Assembly (NCBI RefSeq): GCF_009769385.1
Contig: NZ_VKAB01000002.1
Span: forward strand, 62,001-126,000
Reading direction: 5' to 3'
DNA from: Saccharothrix deserti
GTDB lineage: Bacteria > Actinomycetota > Actinomycetes > Mycobacteriales > Pseudonocardiaceae
Length of the DNA stretch: 64,000 bases
The translations under genes and the position numbers were made by a program. The notes beneath the pieces are model-generated. The model did no database searches. It saw only the letters and a program-made list of their open reading frames with translations, and was not told the origin of the DNA. Positions 8,253 to 14,714 of the stretch are shown here, piece after piece; position 1 is the first letter of the stretch; every line of letters starts with the position of its first letter.

Positions 8253-9224
8253 GTGTTGAAGAAGATCACGACCGCCACCGCCGCGGTCCTGTTGGCCGCG
8301 CTGACCGCGTGCGGGTCGGGTGGCGACGCCGCGTCGTCGTCCGGGACCGCCGACGACGGCAAGATCACCATGGGCTTCGCCCAGGTGGGCGCTGAGAGCG
8401 GCTGGCGCACCGCGAACACCAAGTCGATCCAGGAGTCCGCCGCGGCGGCCGGGATCGACCTGAAGTTCTCCGACGCGCAGCAGAAGCAGGAGAACCAGAT
8501 CAAGGCGATCCGGTCCTACATCCAGCAGAAGGTGGACGTCATCGCCTTCAGCCCGGTCGTGGAGACCGGCTGGGACACGGTGCTGCTGGAGGCCAAGCGC
8601 GCGAACATCCCGGTCATCCTGACCGACCGCGCGGTCGACTCCGAGGACACGTCCCTCTACAAGACCTTCCTCGGCTCGGACTTCGTCAAGGAGGGCGAGA
8701 AGGCCGGCGAGTGGCTGAAGGCCAACGCGGGCAGCGCGGTCAACGTGGTCGAGCTGCAGGGCACCACGGGCGCGGCGCCGGCGATCGACCGCAAGGAGGG
8801 CTTCGAGAAGGCCATCGCGGGCTCGAACCTGAAGATCGTGGCCAGCCAGACCGGTGACTTCACGCGGTCGGGCGGCAAGCAGGTCATGGAGGCGTTCCTG
8901 AAGTCGGTCCCGCAGATCGACGTCGTCTACGCGCACAACGACGACATGGGCCTGGGCGCCATCGAGGCGATCAAGGCCGCGGGCAAGGTGCCCGGCAAGG
9001 ACATCAAGATCATCACCGTGGACGCGGTGAAGGACGGCATGACCGCGCTGGCCGCCGGTGAGATCAACTTCATCGTCGAGTGCAGCCCGCTGCTGGGCGA
9101 CCAGCTGATGGACCTGGCGAAGAAGGTCCTCAAGGGCGAAGAGGTGCCGGCCCGCGTGGTGACCGAGGAGACGACGTTCACCCCGGAGCAGGCCGCGGCC
9201 GCGCTCCCCACCCGCAAGTACTAG
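8253..9224 (+). CDS. Sugar-binding lipoprotein, YtfQ type
   Basis: 323 residues starting GTG at 8253 with GGAGGAAG five bases upstream. Signal peptide with lipobox LLAALTAC, then a type-I periplasmic binding fold. The opening GFAQVGAESGWRTANT and the stretch AIRSYIQQKVDVIAFSP resemble the E. coli galactofuranose-binding protein YtfQ. It is the first gene of a four-gene ABC importer. Given the divergent arabinan-degrading operon, arabinofuranose or arabinose is a likely substrate (inference); galactofuranose is the alternative. Confidence 0.9.
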   Translation: MLKKITTATAAVLLAALTACGSGGDAASSSGTADDGKITMGFAQVGAESGWRTANTKSIQESAAAAGIDLKFSDAQQKQENQIKAIRSYIQQKVDVIAFSPVVETGWDTVLLEAKRANIPVILTDRAVDSEDTSLYKTFLGSDFVKEGEKAGEWLKANAGSAVNVVELQGTTGAAPAIDRKEGFEKAIAGSNLKIVASQTGDFTRSGGKQVMEAFLKSVPQIDVVYAHNDDMGLGAIEAIKAAGKVPGKDIKIITVDAVKDGMTALAAGEINFIVECSPLLGDQLMDLAKKVLKGEEVPARVVTEETTFTPEQAAAALPTRKY

Positions 9225-9237
9225 TCACCACAAGCAG

Positions 9238-9275
9238 CGGCCCCCGCCACCCTCCGGGTGTGGTGGCGGGGGCCG
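9238..9275 (+). terminator. Strong intercistronic hairpin between binding protein and ATPase
   Basis: CGGCCCCCGCCACC (9238-9251) pairs perfectly with GGTGGCGGGGGCCG (9262-9275), giving a 14-bp GC stem inside the 79-base gap. The downstream genes lie on the same strand with their own Shine-Dalgarno. It may be an attenuator or a 3-prime stabiliser that raises binding-protein output over membrane components. Confidence 0.7.
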
Positions 9276-9303
9276 CACCCACTCATGTGAGGGGAGTTGT
9301 CCG

Positions 9304-10824
9304 GTGACCGAGCCGGTCGTCGACATGCGGGGCATCTCGGTGGAGTTCCCCGGAGTGAAAGCCCTGCAAGAAGTGGATTTCCGGCTGTTCCCCGGTGAGG
9401 TCCACGCGTTGATGGGCGAGAACGGGGCTGGTAAGTCCACGCTCATCAAAGCGCTGACCGGGGTGCACCCGCTCGCGGCGGGCGAGATCCGCTACGCGGG
9501 CGAATCCGTGTCGTTCGGGGGGCCGGCGCAGGCGCAGGCCGCCGGGATCAGCACGGTGTACCAAGAGGTCAACCTGTGCGTGAACCTGACCGTGGCGGAG
9601 AACATCCTCCTCGGGCGTGAACCGCGGAAGTTCGGGCGCATCGACGGCAAGGCGATGCGCGCGCGTGCCGCCGAGCTGTTGGCGCGCATCGGGCTGCACA
9701 TCGATCCGGGTTCGGTGTTGGAGAGCCACCCGATCGCCGTGCAGCAGCTGGTCGCGATCGCGCGCGCGGTCGCGGTGGACGCGCGGGTGCTGGTGCTGGA
9801 CGAGCCGACGTCGAGCCTGGACGCGGACGAGGTCGCGGAGCTGTTCCGGATCATCCGGGTGCTGCGCGACGAGGGTGTCGCGGTGCTGTTCGTGTCGCAC
9901 TTCCTGGAGCAGGTGTACGAGATCTCCGACCGGATGACCGTGCTGCGCAACGGCCGGTTGGTCGGCGAGTACGCCACCGCCACGTTCAGCCGGATCGACC
10001 TGGTGTCGGCGATGCTGGGCCGTGAGATGGGCGTGCTGGAGGAGATCGAGCGCCGCAGCGGCACGCCGGGCGACCCGCTGCTGGTGGCCGAGGGCCTCGG
10101 CCGCAAGGGTTCCGTCGCGCCGTTCGACCTGGAGATCAGGTCGGGCGAGGTGGTCGGCCTGGCCGGGCTGCTGGGTTCGGGCCGCACCGAGGTGGCGCGG
10201 CTGCTGTTCGGCGCGGACAAGGCCGACTCGGGCCGGGTCCTGGTGGACGGCAAGCCGGTGCACCTGCGCGGGCCGCGGTCGGCGATCGAGGTCGGCGTCG
10301 CGTTCTGCTCGGAGGACCGCAAGGCCGAGGGCGTGGTGGCGGACCTGACCGTGCGGGACAACCTGATCCTGGCGATGCAGGCCGCCCGCGGCTGGGCGCG
10401 GCCGGTGCCGCGCAAGCTGGCCGACGAGCTGGTGGCGAAGTACATGGAGATGCTGGACATCCGGCCCGCCAACCCCGAGGCGATCGTCGGCAACCTGTCC
10501 GGCGGCAACCAGCAGAAGGTGCTGTTGGCGCGGTGGCTGGTGACCGAGCCGAAGCTGTTGATCCTGGACGAGCCGACGCGCGGTATCGACGTCGGCGCGA
10601 AGGCGCAGATCCAGAAACTGGTGGCGGACCTGGCCACGGAGGGCATGGCTGTGCTGTTCATCTCCGCCGAACTGGAGGAGGTCGTGCGGATCGCCGACCG
10701 GGTCGTGGTCATGCGCGACCGGCAGAAGGTCGCCGAGTTGGACGGCGAGGTGGGCGTGGACGACGTGATGGCGCTCATCGCCGGCGGCGGCGACGTGAAC
10801 GAGATCGAGGCGGTGGCGTCGTGA
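9304..10824 (+). CDS. Sugar ABC importer ATPase, two nucleotide-binding domains (YtfR type)
   Basis: 506 residues, the usual length for fused double ATPases of the ribose/galactofuranose class. The first domain has Walker A GENGAGKSTLIKAL and Walker B VLVLDEPTSSLD. The second has a degenerate Walker A (GLLGSGRTEVARLL) but an intact signature LSGGNQQKVLLARWL and Walker B LLILDEPTRGID. This asymmetry is normal for the family. GTG start with GAGGGGAG upstream. The stop overlaps the next GTG (GTGA). Confidence 0.93.
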   Translation: MTEPVVDMRGISVEFPGVKALQEVDFRLFPGEVHALMGENGAGKSTLIKALTGVHPLAAGEIRYAGESVSFGGPAQAQAAGISTVYQEVNLCVNLTVAENILLGREPRKFGRIDGKAMRARAAELLARIGLHIDPGSVLESHPIAVQQLVAIARAVAVDARVLVLDEPTSSLDADEVAELFRIIRVLRDEGVAVLFVSHFLEQVYEISDRMTVLRNGRLVGEYATATFSRIDLVSAMLGREMGVLEEIERRSGTPGDPLLVAEGLGRKGSVAPFDLEIRSGEVVGLAGLLGSGRTEVARLLFGADKADSGRVLVDGKPVHLRGPRSAIEVGVAFCSEDRKAEGVVADLTVRDNLILAMQAARGWARPVPRKLADELVAKYMEMLDIRPANPEAIVGNLSGGNQQKVLLARWLVTEPKLLILDEPTRGIDVGAKAQIQKLVADLATEGMAVLFISAELEEVVRIADRVVVMRDRQKVAELDGEVGVDDVMALIAGGGDVNEIEAVAS

Positions 10825-11783
10825 AGAACCGACTGCTCTGGCCGGTGCTGGCGCTGGTCGCCCTGCTGGTCCTGAACGTGGTGGTGACGCCGTCGTTCTT
10901 CTCGCTGCGGCTGCAGGACGGGCACCTCTACGGCAGTGTGATCGACATCCTGCGCAACGGCGCGCCGACGCTGCTGATCGCGTTGGGCATGACGCTGGTG
11001 ATCGCCACCCGCGGCATCGACCTGTCGGTCGGCGCCGTCGCGGCGATCGCGGGCGCGGTGACGTGCACGTACATCGCCTCCGGCGGTGACCCGTGGATCG
11101 GCATGGGCATCGCCCTGCTGCTGTGCGCGGTGCTGGGCCTGTGGAACGGGTTCCTGGTGTCGGTGCTGGGCATCCAGCCGATCATCGCCACGCTGGTGCT
11201 GATGACGGCGGGCCGCGGTATCGCGATGCTGATCACCGAGGGCCAGATCATCACCGTCGACTCGCCGACCTACCGCGAGGTGGGCGCGGGCTTCCTGGTG
11301 CTGCCGATCGCGATCCTGATCAGCCTGGCCGTGCTCGGCCTGGTGGCGCTGGTGACCAGGCGGACCGCGCTGGGCCTGCTGATCGAGTCGGTCGGGGTCA
11401 ACCCGTCGGCGTCGCGGCTGGCCGGGGTGAAGTCGCGCACGATCATCTGGACGGTGTACGTGTTCGCCGCGGTGTGCGCGGGCATCGCCGGTTTGATGAT
11501 CAGCTCGAACGTGAGCGCGGCGGACGCCAACAGCGCCGGTCTGTGGATCGAGATGGACGCGATCCTGGCCGTCGTCATCGGCGGCACGTCGCTGGCGGGT
11601 GGTCGGTACTCGCTGACCGGCACGCTGCTCGGGGCGTTGATCATCCAGACGTTGACCACGACGGTGTACACGGTCGGCATCGCGCCGGAGATCACGCTGG
11701 TGTTCAAGGCCATCGTGGTGATCGCGGTGTGCCTGATGCAGGCGCCGATTCGGATTCGGGTGAGGCAAGGGGTACCCGCGTGA
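10821..11783 (+). CDS. Sugar ABC importer permease (YtfT type)
   Basis: 320 residues, hydrophobic throughout with 8-10 predicted membrane segments. BPD_transp_2 family (ribose/branched-chain class) with the conserved ATRGIDLSVGAVAAIAG motif and GGTSLAGGRYSLTGTLLGA. The GTG start overlaps the ATPase stop codon, and its own stop overlaps the next permease start, so all three are translationally coupled. It pairs with the following permease as a heterodimer in the cytoplasmic membrane. Confidence 0.92.
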   Translation: MKNRLLWPVLALVALLVLNVVVTPSFFSLRLQDGHLYGSVIDILRNGAPTLLIALGMTLVIATRGIDLSVGAVAAIAGAVTCTYIASGGDPWIGMGIALLLCAVLGLWNGFLVSVLGIQPIIATLVLMTAGRGIAMLITEGQIITVDSPTYREVGAGFLVLPIAILISLAVLGLVALVTRRTALGLLIESVGVNPSASRLAGVKSRTIIWTVYVFAAVCAGIAGLMISSNVSAADANSAGLWIEMDAILAVVIGGTSLAGGRYSLTGTLLGALIIQTLTTTVYTVGIAPEITLVFKAIVVIAVCLMQAPIRIRVRQGVPA

Positions 11784-12799
11784 AGAGTTCAGTGATGACG
11801 CCGCCCGCCAAGCCCGCCGGGACGTCCGGCGGCTTCGGCCAGGTGGTGTCCAAGGTGCCGTCGCGGTTCCTGCCGGTGATCGCGACGTTCGTGGTGTTCG
11901 TGGCGACGTTCGGCGTCGGCTCGGCCCGGTACGAGGGTTTCGCGTCCGGGCAGGTGATGGCGAACCTGTTCATCGACAACGCGTTCCTGATCGTGCTCGC
12001 GGTCGGGATGACGTTCGTGATCCTGACCGGCGGCATCGACCTGTCGGTCGGTTCGGTGGTGGCGCTGTCGACGATGATCGCGGCGGCGGCGCTGCAGGCC
12101 GGGTGGCCCGCGTGGCTGGTGGTGATCGTGGTGCTCGCGGCCGGGTCCGGTCTGGGTCTGGCCATGGGCTGGGTGATCCACCGGTTCGGCGTGCAGCCGT
12201 TCATCGTGACGCTGGCGGGCATGTTCCTGGCCCGCGGGCTGTGCTTCGTGATCAGCGTGGAGTCGGTGTCGATCAAGAACCCGACGTTCCGCGACCTGGC
12301 CACCGGGTCGATCGAGCTGCCCGGCGGCGTGACCATCACCTACGGCGTGGTGATCGCGCTGGTGGTGGTGATCGCGGCGATGTACGTGCTGCACCTGACC
12401 CGGTTCGGGCGCACGGTGTACGCGGTGGGCGGCAGCGAGTCGTCCGCGCGACTGATGGGCCTGTCCACCACGCGGGTGAAGATCGGCGTGTACGTGATCA
12501 GCGGGTTCTGCTCGGCGCTGGGCGGGCTGCTGTTCAGCCTGTACATGCTGTCCGGGTACAGCCTGCACGCGGTGGGCATGGAACTGGACGCGATCGCCGC
12601 GGTGGTCGTCGGCGGCAGCCTGCTGTCCGGCGGTGTCGGGTTCGTGATCGGGTCGGTGGTGGGCGTGCTGGTGTTGGGCACGATCCAGACGCTGATCTCG
12701 TTCGAGGGCACGCTGTCGTCGTGGTGGACGAAGATCGTGATCGGCGCCCTGCTGCTGGCGTTCATCGCGTTGCAGCGGATCATCGTCCGGAAGACCTAG
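11780..12799 (+). CDS. Sugar ABC importer permease (YjfF type)
   Basis: 339 residues. Second membrane subunit, with LTGGIDLSVGSVVALS and VVGGSLLSGGVGFVIGS as in YjfF/RbsC proteins. GTG start overlapping the previous stop (GTGA). Bases 12268-12575 of this gene recur almost perfectly at 13738-14045, so the gene has recently taken part in a duplication or recombination event. The copy here is complete and ends just before a strong terminator. Confidence 0.92.
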   Translation: MKSSVMTPPAKPAGTSGGFGQVVSKVPSRFLPVIATFVVFVATFGVGSARYEGFASGQVMANLFIDNAFLIVLAVGMTFVILTGGIDLSVGSVVALSTMIAAAALQAGWPAWLVVIVVLAAGSGLGLAMGWVIHRFGVQPFIVTLAGMFLARGLCFVISVESVSIKNPTFRDLATGSIELPGGVTITYGVVIALVVVIAAMYVLHLTRFGRTVYAVGGSESSARLMGLSTTRVKIGVYVISGFCSALGGLLFSLYMLSGYSLHAVGMELDAIAAVVVGGSLLSGGVGFVIGSVVGVLVLGTIQTLISFEGTLSSWWTKIVIGALLLAFIALQRIIVRKT

Positions 12800-12822
12800 G
12801 GTTCGTCGCGGGACTTGATCGA

Positions 12823-12857
12823 CGGGAGGGACCGGCGTGCCGCGCCGGTCCCTCCCG
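12823..12857 (+). terminator. Terminator of the YtfQRT/YjfF-type importer operon
   Basis: CGGGAGGGACCGGCG (12823-12837) and CGCCGGTCCCTCCCG (12843-12857) form a perfect 15-bp stem with a 5-base loop. It sits 24 bases after the permease stop and just before the 3-prime end of the opposing immunity gene, so it could serve both. Confidence 0.85.
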
Positions 12858-12866
12858 CGTTCGCCG

Positions 12867-13196
12867 TCAGTCGACCGGGTGCAGATGCGGGTGGTCGGGT
12901 GGGATGAGGCCGCCGTGGTCGAGGTAGGCCGTGAGCACTTCGATCACCACGTCGCGCGGCACGACCTGCCGCGCCGGGATCTCCTGGGTGTGGGCGACGT
13001 AGTCGAATGGGACGGTCCCGACGGCCTCGGGATCACCCACCGTCGACCGTGGCGGGTCGGCCATCTCCTGCACGAACCCGTGGTCGGTCCCGATGCCCAC
13101 GTACAACATCGGGAAACCGTAGGGGTCCTCGAAGATGGTGATCTCGGCGACCGACGGGACTGGACCGCCGGTCAGCGCGGTCAGCCGCTCGACCAA
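12867..13196 (-). CDS. Imm1-like immunity protein
   Basis: 109 residues from a TTG start. Features of the Imm1 family: AEITIFEDPYGFPMLYVGIG, then GFVQEMAD and a C-terminal region with DVVIEVLTAYLDHGG. Similarity continues in frame upstream of the TTG to about 13268 (AIFDHETGETPLSVATHDEL), without ATG or GTG. The true N-terminus may therefore be a CTG overlapping the toxin stop codon at 13265-13267, or the gene may be 5-prime damaged. Imm1 proteins are known partners of secreted nucleic-acid deaminase toxins, and a deaminase-like tip lies immediately upstream on the same strand. It would neutralise that toxin in the cytosol. Family call moderately sure; start uncertain. Confidence 0.65.
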   Translation of the reverse strand: MVERLTALTGGPVPSVAEITIFEDPYGFPMLYVGIGTDHGFVQEMADPPRSTVGDPEAVGTVPFDYVAHTQEIPARQVVPRDVVIEVLTAYLDHGGLIPPDHPHLHPVD

Positions 13197-13264
13197 GGCG
13201 GCCAGCTCATCATGTGTGGCGACCGACAGCGGCGTCTCGCCGGTCTCGTGGTCGAAGATCGCGC

Positions 13265-13561
13265 TCAGCGTTGCCGCGGCGCTCGCTGCCCTCCGAGAAT
13301 CGTCTTCATGTAGCCGTTCGTACCGTAGACCGTCAGCGTCGAGCCCTTCGAGAGGATCAGCCCGACCAGGGTTTCACAGCCGTACCGGCCGGCGCACGAC
13401 CGATTGTTGATCACGACCGTGGCGTGCCGGATGCCGTTCTCGCGCATGTGCATGGCCAGCGCACGCCTGTTCGCGAACACGACAACGTCCCGCCCACCGA
13501 CTTCGCACGTAGGCGCTCTCCGGTCGGCCTTTGCGAGTACCGGTGCCAACTCTCGCGGCAT
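13265..13561 (-). pseudogene. Remnant of an SCP1.201/DddA-like deaminase toxin tip
   Basis: 98 codons from an ATG at 13561. The C-terminal half (GIRHATVVINNRSC, then CETLVGLILSKGSTLTVYG) resembles the SCP1.201-type double-stranded-DNA deaminase domains at the ends of polymorphic toxins, including the Cys-x-Gly-x3-Cys arrangement (CAGRYGC). The catalytic His-x-Glu expected about 20 residues earlier is not present; the aligned place reads A-N-R (VFANRRALAMHM). There is no N-terminal delivery region. Upstream of about 13500 a different frame has the better codon pattern (RLAAKMAREAINPKD), which suggests a frameshift. Probably a non-functional fragment left beside its immunity gene. Confidence 0.5.
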
Positions 13562-13737
13562 GGTTGCTCCACCACCGGGACTCTGTGTCCTTGGGGTTGA
13601 TGGCTTCTCTGGCCATCTTCGCCGCCAGGCGCTTCGGGTTGGGGCCTTCGAGGGATCGCGAGCGATTGCAAGGGACGTGTCCCAGTCAAACTGCAACATC
13701 CGCGACACCACCGACGCCAGGCAAACAGGCGCACCTC

Positions 13738-14045
13738 GTCGATCAAGAACCCGACGTTCCGCGACCTGGCCACCGGGTCGATCGAGCTGCCCGGCGGCGT
13801 GACCATCACCTACGGCGTGGTGATCGCGCTGGTGGTGGTGATCGCGGCGATGTACGTGCTGCACCTGACCCGGTTCGGGCGCACGGTGTACGCGGTGGGC
13901 GGCAGCGAGTCGTCCGCGCGGCTGATGGGCCTGTCCACCACGCGGGTGAAGATCGGCGTGTACGTGATCAGCGGGTTCTGCTCGGCGCTGGGCGGGCTGC
14001 TGTTCAGCCTGTACATGCTGTCCGGGTACAGCCTGCACGCGGTGG
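13738..14045 (+). repeat. 308-bp copy of the middle of the yjfF-like permease gene
   Basis: Matches 12268-12575 in the same orientation; the only mismatch I see is A at 12451 versus G at 13921. It carries neither the start nor the end of the gene and ends in unrelated sequence at both sides, so it is a gene fragment that cannot make the permease. The near-identity, synonymous sites included, points to a recent event or gene conversion. Confidence 0.95.
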
Positions 14046-14057
14046 CCGGGGTGCGGC

Positions 14058-14408
14058 TCATCGCGCGTGCCCCCGGTGCTTCACGTGATCGTTGATCCGT
14101 CGCGTGATGTCGACCGCGTGCTGTCCCTTCCGAACCCACAGCACGACGGGTTCGGGCGCCCCGGCGAAGTGCAGCACCGCGGTCCGCTCGGGCAGCTCGG
14201 ACCGCAAGCCGTCCGGGTCGTGGTCGACCAGTTCGCATCCCTCGAGCAGCGACAGGTCGAACACGACCGCCGGAACGACCGAGAACCAGCGCCACCGCCA
14301 CGGTTCCAGCGACTTCGAGCGCAGGGACGTCGAGGTGAGGACCAGGTACAGGCGTCCGCGCACGAGCTTGCGCGGTTCGACAGCGCCTTCGCCGACCCTG
14401 GCGGCCAC
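14058..14408 (-). CDS. Small hypothetical protein, possibly PH-like
   Basis: 116 residues from a GTG at 14408, starting 14 bases after the upstream membrane-protein gene, so the two are likely co-transcribed. The middle reads like a bacterial PH-type beta-barrel (RLYLVLTSTSLRSKSLEPW, AVVFDLSLLEGCELVDHD) followed by a helix-forming C-terminus (AVDITRRINDHVKH). No signal peptide or membrane segment. I do not recognise a characterised family. The 3-prime end abuts the duplicated permease fragment (13 bases apart). Confidence 0.6.
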   Translation of the reverse strand: MAARVGEGAVEPRKLVRGRLYLVLTSTSLRSKSLEPWRWRWFSVVPAVVFDLSLLEGCELVDHDPDGLRSELPERTAVLHFAGAPEPVVLWVRKGQHAVDITRRINDHVKHRGHAR

Positions 14409-14422
14409 AGGTCACGACGCGC

Positions 14423-14629
14423 TCACCCGCGGTCGCGGGTCCTGGCGTTGGCGGCGGCGATCCCGTCCACCACGGCGACGGCGAAGACGAACACGACTGC
14501 CGCCACGAGCACCACGACCGACACGTCCGTGCCCCATCCGAGCAGCATCGTGGTGATGAACAGGGCAGCGGCGCCGACGGCGAACACCTTGGCGCACAAG
14601 CGCAGTTGCGACCTCCACCGTTGCTCCAC
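14423..14629 (-). CDS. Small two-helix membrane protein
   Basis: 68 residues. The GTG at 14629 has GGGAGGGG 6 bases upstream, which makes this start better than the longer reading from 14674. Two hydrophobic segments (VFAVGAAALFITTMLLGW and VVVLVAAVVFVFAVAVVDG) joined by a short loop, then a basic C-terminus. Probably co-transcribed with the following PH-like gene, which could act at the membrane with it. Function unknown. Confidence 0.6.
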   Translation of the reverse strand: MEQRWRSQLRLCAKVFAVGAAALFITTMLLGWGTDVSVVVLVAAVVFVFAVAVVDGIAAANARTRDRG

Positions 14630-14714
14630 AGCGCCCCTCCCGTGTATCTCTCGCACGAGAGCCCAGGGTCGCAAAGCCCTGTGGTCTGCGGCGGCGCTTG
14701 GCAGGTTCGCGCCA

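Noticed and set aside
9492..11768. 758-codon open frame on the minus strand opposite the importer genes
   Set aside because: Shadow of high-GC coding on the plus strand: its product is Arg/His/Gln-rich without domains, while the plus strand has clear ABC motifs.
13531..14088. Second functional yjfF-like permease
   Set aside because: Only 308 bp of the gene are present, with neither start nor end; the longer frames across it run in the wrong frame or into unrelated sequence.
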